A stretch of DNA of 7,054 nucleotides, taken from contig JAJXZK010000332.1 of the NCBI GenBank assembly GCA_021780095.1, forward strand, positions 1 to 7,054, in the 5' to 3' direction. Source of the DNA: Acidobacteriota bacterium (GTDB taxonomy: Bacteria > Acidobacteriota > Terriglobia > Terriglobales > Acidobacteriaceae). Position numbers and translations under genes: made by a program. Each line of letters opens with the position of its first letter. Position 1 is the stretch's first letter. The notes under the pieces are model-generated. The model had not been told where the DNA came from, did not search any database, and saw only the letters and a list, made by a program, of their open reading frames with translations. Shown here piece after piece: positions 1-7,054 of this stretch.

Positions 1-618
1 CCCCGCAACACCTTTTGCAATCGCATAGAGGTTGGTTGAGCCGGTTGCGCCAAAGCACAGTGCGATGCCATAGAGAAAAAATGCGGTGGCAAAGGATCCC
101 AGCAAGAAGTATTTGATGGAGGCTTCAGGGCTGGTCGCGCTGCGTTTGCGATAGCCGGCCAGGATGTAGGTGGAGATGGAAGAAATCTCCAGGCTGATAA
201 AGACCATCAGCAGTTCAACCGAGCAGGTCATCAGCATCATGCCGGTCGCACCGAAGAGAATCAGCGCATAGTATTCGCCGACATAGCTGGAGTGCCCCTC
301 AAAATAATCGAGCGAGATCAACAGCGTTACAAGGACAATACCGCCGATGACCAAATGGAAGAAGACGCTAAAAGCATCGGACTGCACAGTGCCGAAGAAT
401 GCTGTTCCCGCTGGGAGAAATAGTTGATAGACGCTGGCCGCGATGGCCCCGAAGGTGCCCAGGATCGCGACGATGCCCAGCGGTTTGCGGCTGGTTTGAG
501 GCTTCAAGACAGCTTCCACCAGCATGACCAGAACACCGGTCAGGGTCATCAAAATTTCCGGCAGAATCCGCAGCATGGGAGAAGCAGCGACCATCGAGGT
601 ACCCAGAGACACGTTCAT
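1..618 (-). CDS. nuoN: NADH-quinone oxidoreductase subunit N (NuoN), N-terminal part, cut by window edge
   Basis: One of the three antiporter-like proton-pumping subunits of the Complex I membrane arm. The reading frame is open from the ATG at 618 to the window edge and gives 206 residues with no stop. Hydrophobic helices alternate with short loops. The TM5 segment [20 protein letters not shown] carries the conserved glutamate (E144 here), which belongs to the proton path in this family. It is followed by the typical [18 protein letters not shown] and the GATGSTNL motif near residues 191-196. The TM7 and TM8 lysines and the rest of the protein (normally about 480-500 residues) lie outside the window. 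The ATG overlaps the nuoM stop in ATGA, and a GAGAGG ribosome-binding site lies 7 bases upstream, so translation is probably coupled to nuoM. The family call rests on motif recognition and on its position after nuoM. Confidence 0.95.
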   Translation of the reverse strand, partial: MNVSLGTSMVAASPMLRILPEILMTLTGVLVMLVEAVLKPQTSRKPLGIVAILGTFGAIAASVYQLFLPAGTAFFGTVQSDAFSVFFHLVIGGIVLVTLLISLDYFEGHSSYVGEYYALILFGATGMMLMTCSVELLMVFISLEISSISTYILAGYRKRSATSPEASIKYFLLGSFATAFFLYGIALCFGATGSTNLYAIAKGVAG

Positions 619-2159
619 TGGGCGACCTCTCGCATAGTTGTTTGTGTTGTCGGAGCGGAGGAAAGCTTGGCGTAGGCTGCGGAACTCATCGACGCTTTTG
701 CTGGCGCCATTGCGGGAACTGTCAGGTCAATGGCGTGCATCCAGAAGACCGAGGCGACGCCCATGGCGACCATCAGAGCAATCGTCGGCCACACGGCGGC
801 TCGTTCGCGCCAATTGACATCCGCGGCTGAAACTGCGGCGACGCCGGTTGACGGTAATCCGTAGAATACTCGCTGCACCATCCACAGCATGTAAGAGGCG
901 GAGAGAATTACGCCTAACGTAGCTGCAGAAGCGATGCCGGGATGGATCTGGAAACTGCCGCTCAAAATAAGAAATTCTCCGACAAAGACATTCAGCGACG
1001 GCAGCCCAATCAGCGACAAAGTGGTGATGACAAACAATACCGCCAGACTAGGAAGCTTGGTCGCAATTCCGCCGAGTTGCCCCATATCGTAGGTTCCATA
1101 CCGCTCATACAGGATGCCGAGCAGCATGAAGAACGCGCTGGCGGAAACACTTTCATTAAGAATTTGATACACGGCACCGTCCATGCTGGCCGCGGTGAAG
1201 GCGTAGATGCCCAGCACGATGAAGCTGACCGCGCTCAACGTGGCGTAGGCCGCCAGGCGCTTCAGATCCGTTTGCACCAGCGCCATCAAGGCCCCATAGA
1301 GAATGCCGATCGCACCGAGCGCGACCATCAGCGGCGCAATGTGTGCGGCTTGGGTGGGAAAGAGCCCGACATGCCAGCGCAACAGGGAGTAGAGGCCCAG
1401 CTTGCCTGCCAGAATCATGGCGACGGCTGTAGGAGCTTCGCTGATGCCATCGCGCAGCCAGCCGTGCAGCGGAAATACCGGTACCTTGACCGCGAAGGCG
1501 AGCAAGAATGCTAGCGAAGTAAGCCAGAGTCCAGTCGCGTGCGCTCCGGCCCAGTGATGCATCTGCTGCTGCAACTGGACAATGTCAAAAGTGCCCGTCT
1601 GCCCATAGAGCCACAGCATTCCGACCAACAAAAGCGCGGAAGGTATGAAGGCGTAGAGGAAGAACTTGATGGCGGCGCCGCGCCCATTGGTGCGGCCATA
1701 CATACCGATCATCAGCGCGAGGGGGACAATCGATAGCTCCCAAAACGCGTAGTAGAGAATCAGATCGAGCGCGACGAAGACGCCGTACATTGCGGTCTGC
1801 TGCAGCAGCAGGAGCGCATAAAACTCTCGAGTGCGGTCTTGAATCACGCGCCAGGAGATGAGCACACCGAGCGGAGCCAGAAAGGACACCAGCACCACCA
1901 GCCACATCGACAGTCCATCCACGCCAACGTGGTACTGGATGGCAGGATTGCTGATCCAGGGAATGTTCAACTCAAATTGGAAGCCTTGCTGCTGTTGATA
2001 GTTAAAGTGCGCCGGAAGATGTAGCGCCATCACAAAAAGAAACAGCGTCAGCAGCAGAGAAAAGACCTGAGGAGCGCGCCCGCGCCTCGGCAACAACAGC
2101 ACCACCACCGCGCCAGCCGCGGGTAGAAAGGTGAGCCAAGTAAGAATGCTTGCGTTCAA
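615..2159 (-). CDS. nuoM: NADH-quinone oxidoreductase subunit M (NuoM), atypical channel residues
   Basis: Antiporter-like proton-pumping subunit in the middle of the Complex I membrane arm; 514 residues, a normal length. The start is TTG. A TAA lies in frame just upstream, the next Met is residue 45 (inside the second hydrophobic stretch), and a strong AAGGAAGGAA site lies 8 bases upstream, so TTG is well supported. Conserved features seen: TM5 glutamate E141 in [14 protein letters not shown]7 lysine K225 in [24 protein letters not shown] at 296-305, and GEF glutamate E395. Oddities: the usual LPDAH is LRDGI (235-239). The usual LAG-x-L-L-K stretch is LAGKLGLY, three residues shorter, so the TM8 lysine is K253 directly after LAG. 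The His of S-H-x-G-F is A310. The His of the (S/A)-H-G motif is E336. The tail after about residue 483 is polar and Ala/Ser/Thr-rich. No frameshift is visible, so this looks like a functional divergent variant. Confidence 0.95.
   Translation of the reverse strand: MNASILTWLTFLPAAGAVVVLLLPRRGRAPQVFSLLLTLFLFVMALHLPAHFNYQQQQGFQFELNIPWISNPAIQYHVGVDGLSMWLVVLVSFLAPLGVLISWRVIQDRTREFYALLLLQQTAMYGVFVALDLILYYAFWELSIVPLALMIGMYGRTNGRGAAIKFFLYAFIPSALLLVGMLWLYGQTGTFDIVQLQQQMHHWAGAHATGLWLTSLAFLLAFAVKVPVFPLHGWLRDGISEAPTAVAMILAGKLGLYSLLRWHVGLFPTQAAHIAPLMVALGAIGILYGALMALVQTDLKRLAAYATLSAVSFIVLGIYAFTAASMDGAVYQILNESVSASAFFMLLGILYERYGTYDMGQLGGIATKLPSLAVLFVITTLSLIGLPSLNVFVGEFLILSGSFQIHPGIASAATLGVILSASYMLWMVQRVFYGLPSTGVAAVSAADVNWRERAAVWPTIALMVAMGVASVFWMHAIDLTVPAMAPAKASMSSAAYAKLSSAPTTQTTMREVAQ
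626..631 (-). promoter_or_regulatory. Ribosome-binding site of nuoN
   Basis: GAGAGG on the minus strand, 7 bases before the nuoN ATG and within the last codons of nuoM. It suggests nuoN can bind ribosomes directly as well as through the ATGA overlap. Confidence 0.65.
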
Positions 2160-2166
2160 CTTGAAA

Positions 2167-2176
2167 TTCCTTCCTT
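2167..2176 (-). promoter_or_regulatory. Ribosome-binding site of nuoM (supports TTG start)
   Basis: AAGGAAGGAA on the minus strand lies in the 19-bp nuoL-nuoM gap, about 8 bases before the TTG at 2159. With the in-frame TAA just upstream, it makes TTG the only sensible start of nuoM. Confidence 0.85.
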
Positions 2177-2178
2177 AC

Positions 2179-4149
2179 TCAAAACGAATGCGCCAGGTAC
2201 AGCACTACCACCAAAACCGCCGCCGCGCCCGCCGCCAGCCAGCCGGCATAGGAGCGAATATTTCCCGATTGCATGCGGCGAATGCCCGAACTTGCGCCGC
2301 TTGCCGTCGCTGTCATCGCTGTATTTGCGCCATCGATGATGCCGGCCTCAATTCCGCGACCCAGGATATGTTGAGAGAACGCCAGAATTGGACCGACGAT
2401 GACGGCTCCATAAATCTGATCAACCCAATATTTATTCCAAATCAAGCTGTAGAGCGCCTTCGCGTTCTGCGCAACGCGATCGGCCAGTTGAGGCTTGCGA
2501 CGGTACATCAAATCTGCGAACCACCATCCAAACAATGCGACGAGCATCGATACGCCAGCAAGAATTCTCTCCAGTTGAATGTCAGCAGCCGTTGCCGCAC
2601 TGGCGGATGAAACTGTCTTGTTTGCACCCGCGAACACGGGACCAAGAAAATGTGCAATCCAATCGTGTCCGCCCAGGGCAGCGGGCCAGCCAATCCATCC
2701 GCCGGCAAGCGAAAGAAATCCAAGAATGACGAGCGGCAACAGCATGGCCCAGGGGCTTTCATGCACACCGGGCGCGCCGTGTTCCACGTGACCGGCGCTA
2801 GACTCGTCATGCCGGGCTGCGCCAAAAAACGTCATGTACCAAAGGCGGAACATATAGAACGAGGTCAAACCGGCGGTAATCAGGCCGACGGCCCACAAGA
2901 CCTTCCCGCCGGGCGCGTCGAAGGTTGCCGCCAGAATCGCATCTTTGCTGAAGAATCCAGCGAACGGGAAAATTCCGCTGATCGCTAAAACAGCGGCCGT
3001 CATCGTCCAGAACGTGACTGGCAGTTTCTTTCTGAGACCGCCCATGTTTCGCATATCCTGTTCGCCGCCGAGGGCGTGAATCACGCTGCCCGCAGCCAGG
3101 AATAACAGCGCCTTGAAGAACGCGTGCGTGACCAGATGAAAAATTCCCATCGAGTAGGCAGTGACGCCACAGGCGAGAAACATATAGCCGAGTTGCGAGA
3201 TAGTGGAGTATGCGAGTACGCGCTTGATGTCGGTCTGCAAGATGCCGATGGTCGCCGCGAAGAATGCGGTGGCCACGCCCATGATGGCGACGATCGCCAG
3301 CGCCAGCGGTGAGCGTCCGAACAGGACGTGCGCGCGCGCCAGCATGTAAACACCGGCCGTCACCATGGTGGCCGCGTGAATCAACGCCGAGACTGGCGTG
3401 GGACCTTCCATCGCGTCCGGCAACCAGACATACAGGGGAATCTGCGCCGACTTACCAGCCGCTCCCAGGAGTAGCAGCAATGCGATGACGGTAAGAAAGC
3501 CTCCTTGCAATTCAGGATGCGCAGCGATATTCGCGAACACATGGTGAAAACTGAGCGTCCCGAAGTGGGCGATGATTAAAAACATCGCTAGCAGAAAACC
3601 GAAGTCACCAACCCGGTTGACGATGAACGCTTTCTTGCCCGCATTCGCGGCGGAATCTTTGGTGTAGTAAAAACCGATCAGTAAGTAGGAAACGAGGCCG
3701 ACGCCTTCCCAGCCAACGAACATCAGCAGGAAATTGGCGGCCAGCACCAGCGTCAGCATGAAAAATAAGAACAGATTCATGTACGCGAAGAAGCGCCAGT
3801 AGCCGTCCTCGGCAGCCATGTAGCCGATGGAGTAAAGGTGAATCAGCAACCCGACTCCAGTGACGACCAGCAACATGACAAGCGTCAACTGATCCAGCAG
3901 AAAAGAAAAGCTGGAGTGGAAGCCCGAGACCGCAATCCATGGAGTTGCGAAGCTTTCAAGATAGGGCAGCGCCAGCCCTTGATGCACGCGGGTCACAATC
4001 CACAAAACCTGCACGAAGGCCGCGGCAGGGAAGAGCAGTGCGACCGCGGATACGAGCGCTTTGGGCAGACGTCTGCCCACGATCCCATTGATTGCGAAGC
4101 CCGCCAGCGGCAGCAACGGCAGCAGCCAAAGATGCAAAGAAAGTGTCAT
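2179..4149 (-). CDS. nuoL: NADH-quinone oxidoreductase subunit L (NuoL)
   Basis: The distal antiporter-like proton-pumping subunit of Complex I; 656 residues, somewhat longer than the 613 of E. coli. The conserved charged residues are in place: TM5 E148 ([19 protein letters not shown]), D182 (NRVGDFGF), TM7 K233 ([20 protein letters not shown]), K346 ([11 protein letters not shown]) and K402 (FFSKDAI). The segment after about residue 555 matches the long lateral helix that runs along the membrane arm, with the usual NKYWVDQIY entry near 572-580 and a final anchoring helix at about 634-652. A polar His-containing loop (about 446-465, ending HESPW) is common in this family. The ATG overlaps the nuoK stop in ATGA. 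There is no strong ribosome-binding site before it, so coupled re-initiation is likely. No broken frame or missing key residue is seen. Confidence 0.97.
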   Translation of the reverse strand: MTLSLHLWLLPLLPLAGFAINGIVGRRLPKALVSAVALLFPAAAFVQVLWIVTRVHQGLALPYLESFATPWIAVSGFHSSFSFLLDQLTLVMLLVVTGVGLLIHLYSIGYMAAEDGYWRFFAYMNLFLFFMLTLVLAANFLLMFVGWEGVGLVSYLLIGFYYTKDSAANAGKKAFIVNRVGDFGFLLAMFLIIAHFGTLSFHHVFANIAAHPELQGGFLTVIALLLLLGAAGKSAQIPLYVWLPDAMEGPTPVSALIHAATMVTAGVYMLARAHVLFGRSPLALAIVAIMGVATAFFAATIGILQTDIKRVLAYSTISQLGYMFLACGVTAYSMGIFHLVTHAFFKALLFLAAGSVIHALGGEQDMRNMGGLRKKLPVTFWTMTAAVLAISGIFPFAGFFSKDAILAATFDAPGGKVLWAVGLITAGLTSFYMFRLWYMTFFGAARHDESSAGHVEHGAPGVHESPWAMLLPLVILGFLSLAGGWIGWPAALGGHDWIAHFLGPVFAGANKTVSSASAATAADIQLERILAGVSMLVALFGWWFADLMYRRKPQLADRVAQNAKALYSLIWNKYWVDQIYGAVIVGPILAFSQHILGRGIEAGIIDGANTAMTATASGASSGIRRMQSGNIRSYAGWLAAGAAAVLVVVLYLAHSF

Positions 4150-4451
4150 AGTTTCATCAAGTCGATCTGATCGACATTCAACGTGTTGCGTGAGCGAAAC
4201 AGCGAGATGATAATGGCCAGGCCGACAGCCGCCTCCGCAGCGGCGACGACCATGACGAAGAAGACGAAAATTTGCCCGCTAACCTGGTGCCAGTGATTGG
4301 CGAAGGTAACGAAGGCCAGGTTGACGGCATTCAGCATCAGCTCAATCGACATGAAAATGGTGATGATGTTTCGCTTGATGAGGAATCCGCAGATGCCGAT
4401 ACAAAAAAGCGCAGCGCTCAGTATCAGATACCAGACGATAGCCACGGTCAT
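4146..4451 (-). CDS. nuoK: NADH-quinone oxidoreductase subunit K (NuoK)
   Basis: Small three-helix membrane subunit of Complex I, homologous to MrpC of Mrp antiporters, sitting between NuoJ and NuoN. The chosen ATG at 4451 gives 101 residues, matching the usual length of about 100. An in-frame ATG at 4487 would add 12 residues ([15 protein letters not shown], not hydrophobic) and lies inside nuoJ. A GGAAGGAG site 7 bases before 4451 decides for the shorter form. The two membrane glutamates needed for proton transfer are present: E37 in [13 protein letters not shown] and E73 in [14 protein letters not shown] (E36 and E72 in E. coli). The start is one base after the nuoJ stop, and the stop overlaps the nuoL start in ATGA, so the gene is translationally coupled on both sides. 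Confidence 0.97.
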   Translation of the reverse strand: MTVAIVWYLILSAALFCIGICGFLIKRNIITIFMSIELMLNAVNLAFVTFANHWHQVSGQIFVFFVMVVAAAEAAVGLAIIISLFRSRNTLNVDQIDLMKL

Positions 4452-4452
4452 C

Positions 4453-4947
4453 TCAGTGCTCCTTCCGGGCGAGGACGACGGCGCCAAGAATCGCGACCAG
4501 AATTAGTATGGACGTGACTTCAAAGGGCAGCAGAAGGTTGCGGAATAGCACCCGGCTTAGGTCGCCGGTGGTGACCAGAAATGAGCCCAGGCGAGTGCCT
4601 CCAAAGCTGATGCGCAATGTGAGAAATGTCGAGGCGAGCACTGTAAAGAGCGCCAGCACACCTGGAATGCCCGCGAGATAGGCCGCGCGGCTGCCGTAGG
4701 TGCGCTCCTCTTCCCCGGCGTTCAGCAGCATGATGACGAAAACGAACAAGACCATAATGGCGCCGGAATAGACGATGATTTGCGCCAGGGCAAGAAACTC
4801 CGCACCTAGCAACAGGTACAGAACGGCTAGCGAAGCCATGACTACGATCAGCGACAGAGCACTGTTGATCGGGTGCCGCTGCAGCAGCAGGTTCAGCGCG
4901 CCGCCCAGGCACAAAAGTCCGAAGAGGATGAAAACAGCTACATTCAT
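4453..4947 (-). CDS. nuoJ: NADH-quinone oxidoreductase subunit J (NuoJ)
   Basis: Five-helix membrane subunit of Complex I that packs against NuoH, K and the antiporter-like subunits; 164 residues, slightly shorter than E. coli (184) but within the usual range. The diagnostic TM3 segment [20 protein letters not shown] (about residues 54-73) is intact, including Y60 and the following S-G-A-I-M-V-L-F stretch. In known structures this helix changes between alpha and pi-bulge forms during turnover. It is followed by LLNAGEEE. The last helix (about 143-159) ends in the short basic tail ARKEH. The ATG at 4947 has only weak Shine-Dalgarno matches upstream. The gene follows nuoH directly after 33 bp; in most nuo operons nuoI lies between them. 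The stop is one base before the nuoK start. Confidence 0.96.
   Translation of the reverse strand: MNVAVFILFGLLCLGGALNLLLQRHPINSALSLIVVMASLAVLYLLLGAEFLALAQIIVYSGAIMVLFVFVIMLLNAGEEERTYGSRAAYLAGIPGVLALFTVLASTFLTLRISFGGTRLGSFLVTTGDLSRVLFRNLLLPFEVTSILILVAILGAVVLARKEH
4459..4466 (-). promoter_or_regulatory. Ribosome-binding site of nuoK (decides the start)
   Basis: GGAAGGAG on the minus strand, 7 bases before the ATG at 4451 and inside the 3' end of nuoJ. It supports the 101-residue NuoK over the 113-residue version that would start at 4487. Confidence 0.85.
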
Positions 4948-4959
4948 CGTGGTCCAATT

Positions 4960-4979
4960 CCAGTGGATGCCGGTGGATG
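4960..4979. repeat. 10-bp tandem direct repeat in the nuoH-nuoJ spacer
   Basis: Two adjacent 10-base units, CCAGTGGATG and CCGGTGGATG on the plus strand, differ at one base. They fill most of the 33-bp gap between the nuoH stop and the nuoJ start, where nuoI is found in most nuo operons. The repeat is too short to name. It could be a scar of a past deletion or simple slippage, or chance. Confidence 0.6.
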
Positions 4980-4980
4980 G

Positions 4981-6027
4981 TTAGCCATGAAATGCCAGCA
5001 CCAGACTGGTCGCCATCACATTCACAATGGCGATCGGCAACAAGAATTTCCAGCCGAAACCCATTAGCTGGTCATACCGGAAACGCGGCAGCGTGCCGCG
5101 CACCCAGACGTAGAGAAACAGGAAACTGAACACCTTAAGGACAAACCAGAATACAGGCAGCAACGCCTGTACAACGGGTCCGCCGAAAGTTGGGAGGAGA
5201 TTGCCGAAGGGGCTCGACCAGCCACCCAGAAACAAGACAGTTGCAACGCAGCCGACGGTAATCATGTTGGCGTACTCGGCCATGAAAAACATGGCGAACT
5301 TCATCGAGCTGTATTCGGTATGGTATCCAGCGGTCAGCTCGCTTTCGGCTTCAGGCAGGTCAAATGGGGTGCGGTTGGTTTCAGCAAACGCGGCGCACAA
5401 ATAAATAAAGAAGGCGACAAACTGGAAGCCGCCAAAAACATTCCACGAGAGGATGCCATGGGTGTTCTGCAGATTGACGATATCGCGCAGGCGGAGCGAT
5501 CCGGTGCGCAATACGATCCCAATCACGGAGAGGCCCAGCGCCAGTTCGTAGCTAACCATTTGCGCGGAAGACCGCAGCGAGCCGAGAAGAGAGTACTTGT
5601 TATTCGACGACCACCCGGAGAGAGCGATGCCGTAGACACCGATGGAAGTGACGCCAAGGATCACCAGGAGGCCGATATTGAGGTCGGCGATCTGGAACAT
5701 GTCGACACCGTGCCAGCGAATATTTTCGCCGAACGGGATCACGCCAATGGAGATCAACGCGCAGGACAAGGCGATGATTGGAGCCAGAATAAACAGCGGA
5801 CGAAACACCGCGGTAGGCATCAAATCTTCTTTTAAAAAAAGCTTCAGGCCATCCGCCAATGGCTGCAGCAGTCCGAAAGGGCCGACGCGAGAAGGTCCCC
5901 ACCGGTTCTGGATGCGGCCCACCAACTTCCGCTCCAGAAGCACCGTATAGGCAACTGCCATTAAAAAGATGACGGTCACCACGGCGACTTTTAGCAGACT
6001 TAAGAGAACAAAAATCAGAATATTCAC
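4981..6027 (-). CDS. nuoH: NADH-quinone oxidoreductase subunit H (NuoH)
   Basis: Membrane subunit linking the peripheral arm to the membrane arm and forming much of the quinone-binding chamber; 348 residues, normal length, about eight helices. Signature motifs are intact: LLERKLVGRIQNRWGPSRVG (about 30-49), PLADGLKLFLKED (56-68), SYELALGLSVIG (159-170) and the acidic quinone-side loop AETNRTPFDLPEAESEL (215-231), then GYHTEYSSMKFAMFFMAEY. The start is GTG at 6027. An in-frame TGA lies 21 bases upstream, no ATG or TTG lies between, and the protein begins directly with a hydrophobic helix. The only Shine-Dalgarno-like match is a weak GGAAA about 10-15 bases upstream. The GTG overlaps the stop of a four-codon mini-ORF. 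The stop is TAA at 4983-4981. The coding strand has a T7A4 run at residues 63-66. Confidence 0.97.
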   Translation of the reverse strand: MNILIFVLLSLLKVAVVTVIFLMAVAYTVLLERKLVGRIQNRWGPSRVGPFGLLQPLADGLKLFLKEDLMPTAVFRPLFILAPIIALSCALISIGVIPFGENIRWHGVDMFQIADLNIGLLVILGVTSIGVYGIALSGWSSNNKYSLLGSLRSSAQMVSYELALGLSVIGIVLRTGSLRLRDIVNLQNTHGILSWNVFGGFQFVAFFIYLCAAFAETNRTPFDLPEAESELTAGYHTEYSSMKFAMFFMAEYANMITVGCVATVLFLGGWSSPFGNLLPTFGGPVVQALLPVFWFVLKVFSFLFLYVWVRGTLPRFRYDQLMGFGWKFLLPIAIVNVMATSLVLAFHG

Positions 6028-6117
6028 GTGCGTATCATTTCCAATTCAAAACCCTCATGACCCGTGAGCCCACAAACGCAGCACAACGTGCCCGACCTCA
6101 AAGCAATTCTTTCGGCA
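6028..6117 (-). other. nuoG-nuoH spacer with two overlapping mini-ORFs
   Basis: This is the longest non-coding stretch in the window. I see no convincing promoter or rho-independent terminator; a GCAC-AAC-GTGC inverted repeat at 6081-6091 is short and has no T-tract. On the minus strand an ATG at 6058 opens a seven-residue mini-ORF (MRVLNWK) whose TGA (6037-6035) overlaps a second ATG (6038) in ATGA. That one encodes MIRT, and its TGA (6026-6024) overlaps the nuoH GTG in GTGA. The chain may be chance or a leader that feeds ribosomes into nuoH. No strong ribosome-binding site precedes the first ATG. Confidence 0.5.
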
Positions 6118-7054
6118 TCAATCTGCAGCGACCATGCTCTTTTTCGCTTGAAACTCTTCCACTTCGTTCAGCTTTTCGCTGTAATGCCCCAACGTTCCGG
6201 AGGTGAACAGCGTGTCACACGAAGGCGACACACCATCCGGTCGGTTGACAATTTGCGAGATTTGCACGAGACCCGCCCCGTCCGGGGCAACATGCTGACT
6301 TGAGCCGGCCAACAGATCAATGCGGTCGAAGTCATATCCAGGTACCAGTCGCTGTATCCCATCCAGGATTGCATTTGGATCGAACGGACTCAATTTAGGT
6401 TCGAGATTGTGTGCCGCCAGCCAGATTCCATGCCGATCCGCTTCACCCGATTGCACTCCTCGAGATTGGCCCATGTCGGCGCGCACGCCCTTGCCGAAAG
6501 GAACCAGAGTGCGCACATCTTCTCCCATGGTGTCGGCAATGCGAACGATCAATTCCAGGTCAGAGCGAACGCCGGCGCGATCCGCAGCCTTCTTCACCAG
6601 TTGCAAATCTCCGAACGTGTTCGTAACGGTGCCGGATTTCTCGTAGAGGTTCGCCGTCGGCAGGATCACGTCCGCCAGCTTCGCCGTGGCGGTCATAAAC
6701 ATGTCCTGCACGACGACAAATGTATTGCGCAATGCTTCCGCGGATACCCCGAGGCGTTCCACTGGATCATCGCCGACAATATAGAGTGCCGCGAGTTCAT
6801 TGCGGGCAGCGGCCTCAAACATCTGTGCAAGATCCAATCCTGATTGCTGCGGCATCCGAGCGCCATACTCGGCGCGAAGGCCGCCCTCTTGTTCGACAGG
6901 GACGTAGCCTGGCAGCAGGTCAGGGTAGAGACCCATATCTGCAGCGCCGCGAGAGTTCACATAATCGCCGAGGCAGGCAAATTTTGTGTTCGGCAGAGAC
7001 AGCCCGAACTTCACCAGAGCATCAATGGCATTGCCGCGGACTTCCGATCCGAAA
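6118..7054 (-). CDS. nuoG: NADH-quinone oxidoreductase subunit G (NuoG), C-terminal part, cut by window edge
   Basis: Large peripheral-arm subunit of Complex I that carries iron-sulfur clusters in its N-terminal part and a molybdopterin-oxidoreductase-like fold in the rest. Only the last 311 residues are here; the frame stays open to the window edge, so the GTG at 7014 is internal and not the start. Visible-fragment motifs: SEVRGNAIDAL (3-13), VNSRGAADMGLYPDLLPGY (32-50, typical of Complex I NuoG), ALYIVGDDPVERL (89-101), VVVQDMFMTATAKLADVILP (113-132) and EKSGTVTNTFGDLQ (138-151). The family normally lacks a molybdenum cofactor, so this region is structural. The cluster-binding cysteines would lie outside the window. 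The C-terminus is short and polar (EEFQAKKSMVAAD). The TGA stop is 90 bp before nuoH. The C-terminal 100 residues are less conserved and I recognise no separate domain there. Confidence 0.93.
   Translation of the reverse strand, partial: FGSEVRGNAIDALVKFGLSLPNTKFACLGDYVNSRGAADMGLYPDLLPGYVPVEQEGGLRAEYGARMPQQSGLDLAQMFEAAARNELAALYIVGDDPVERLGVSAEALRNTFVVVQDMFMTATAKLADVILPTANLYEKSGTVTNTFGDLQLVKKAADRAGVRSDLELIVRIADTMGEDVRTLVPFGKGVRADMGQSRGVQSGEADRHGIWLAAHNLEPKLSPFDPNAILDGIQRLVPGYDFDRIDLLAGSSQHVAPDGAGLVQISQIVNRPDGVSPSCDTLFTSGTLGHYSEKLNEVEEFQAKKSMVAAD

Noticed and set aside
942..1514. 190-residue plus-strand open frame opposite nuoM
   Set aside because: It is antisense to a clearly conserved gene, its product is rich in Q, R, H, D and E with no recognisable domain, and such frames are expected opposite GC-rich membrane-protein genes.
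2179..2480. Possible lateral-helix insertion in NuoL as in Complex I types with two NuoM subunits
   Set aside because: The spacing from NKYWVDQIY to the final helix looks ordinary, and only one nuoM is seen here. The extra length of NuoL is spread over common loops.
2131..2610. 159-residue plus-strand open frame across the nuoL-nuoM junction
   Set aside because: It overlaps the ends of two conserved genes on the other strand, has no ribosome-binding support that I could see, and its product resembles no family I know.
4452..4487. Longer NuoK starting at the ATG at 4487
   Set aside because: The extra 12 residues are not hydrophobic, overlap nuoJ, and the strong ribosome-binding site sits before the ATG at 4451.
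5320..5835. 171-residue plus-strand open frame opposite nuoH
   Set aside because: Same pattern as other antisense frames: low-complexity polar product, no family resemblance, fully covered by conserved nuoH.
6081..6091. Inverted repeat GCAC-AAC-GTGC as a terminator between nuoG and nuoH
   Set aside because: The stem is only 4 bp and no T-tract follows in the transcribed direction; the operon probably continues through it.

Overview
The window is a stretch of a bacterial respiratory Complex I operon (proton-pumping NADH:quinone oxidoreductase, nuo/NDH-1). Every gene is on the minus strand, so transcription runs from the right end of the window to the left. In transcription order it holds nuoG (3' part only), nuoH, nuoJ, nuoK, nuoL, nuoM and nuoN (5' part only). 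The DNA is moderately GC-rich and almost fully coding. The only gaps are 90 bp between nuoG and nuoH, 33 bp between nuoH and nuoJ, and 19 bp between nuoL and nuoM. The order matches the canonical nuoG-H-I-J-K-L-M-N order except that nuoI is missing between nuoH and nuoJ. The general look (an NSRGAADMG-type NuoG, an unusual NuoM, the gene order) suggests a soil or environmental bacterium, possibly Acidobacteriota. That placement is an impression from memory of related proteins and was not tested.

Layout from right to left: 7054-6118 is the C-terminal 311 residues of NuoG, the large peripheral-arm subunit with a molybdopterin-oxidoreductase-like fold. 6117-6028 is a short spacer ending in two overlapping mini-ORFs that run into the GTG start of nuoH. 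6027-4981 is NuoH, the membrane subunit at the quinone site. 4980-4948 is a short spacer with a 10-bp tandem repeat, where nuoI would normally lie. 4947-4453 is NuoJ. 4451-4146 is NuoK. 4149-2179 is NuoL. 2159-615 is NuoM. 618-1 is the first 206 residues of NuoN. Several junctions are tightly coupled: nuoK/nuoL and nuoM/nuoN share ATGA stop/start overlaps, and nuoJ/nuoK are separated by one base.

Together the genes encode the whole membrane arm seen in this stretch (H, J, K, L, M and part of N) plus the end of one peripheral-arm subunit. Electrons entering through NuoG's iron-sulfur clusters reach quinone at the NuoH interface. The energy is passed along the axis of charged residues in NuoH, J, K, N, M and L to drive proton translocation. 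The key charged residues are present in NuoH, NuoK and NuoL.

The most notable points are the absence of nuoI at its usual place and a NuoM that departs from the family at several normally conserved channel positions: three conserved histidines are replaced and three residues are missing next to the central lysine. I saw no mobile element, CRISPR array, RNA gene or clearly new system. The window is mainly core energy metabolism.
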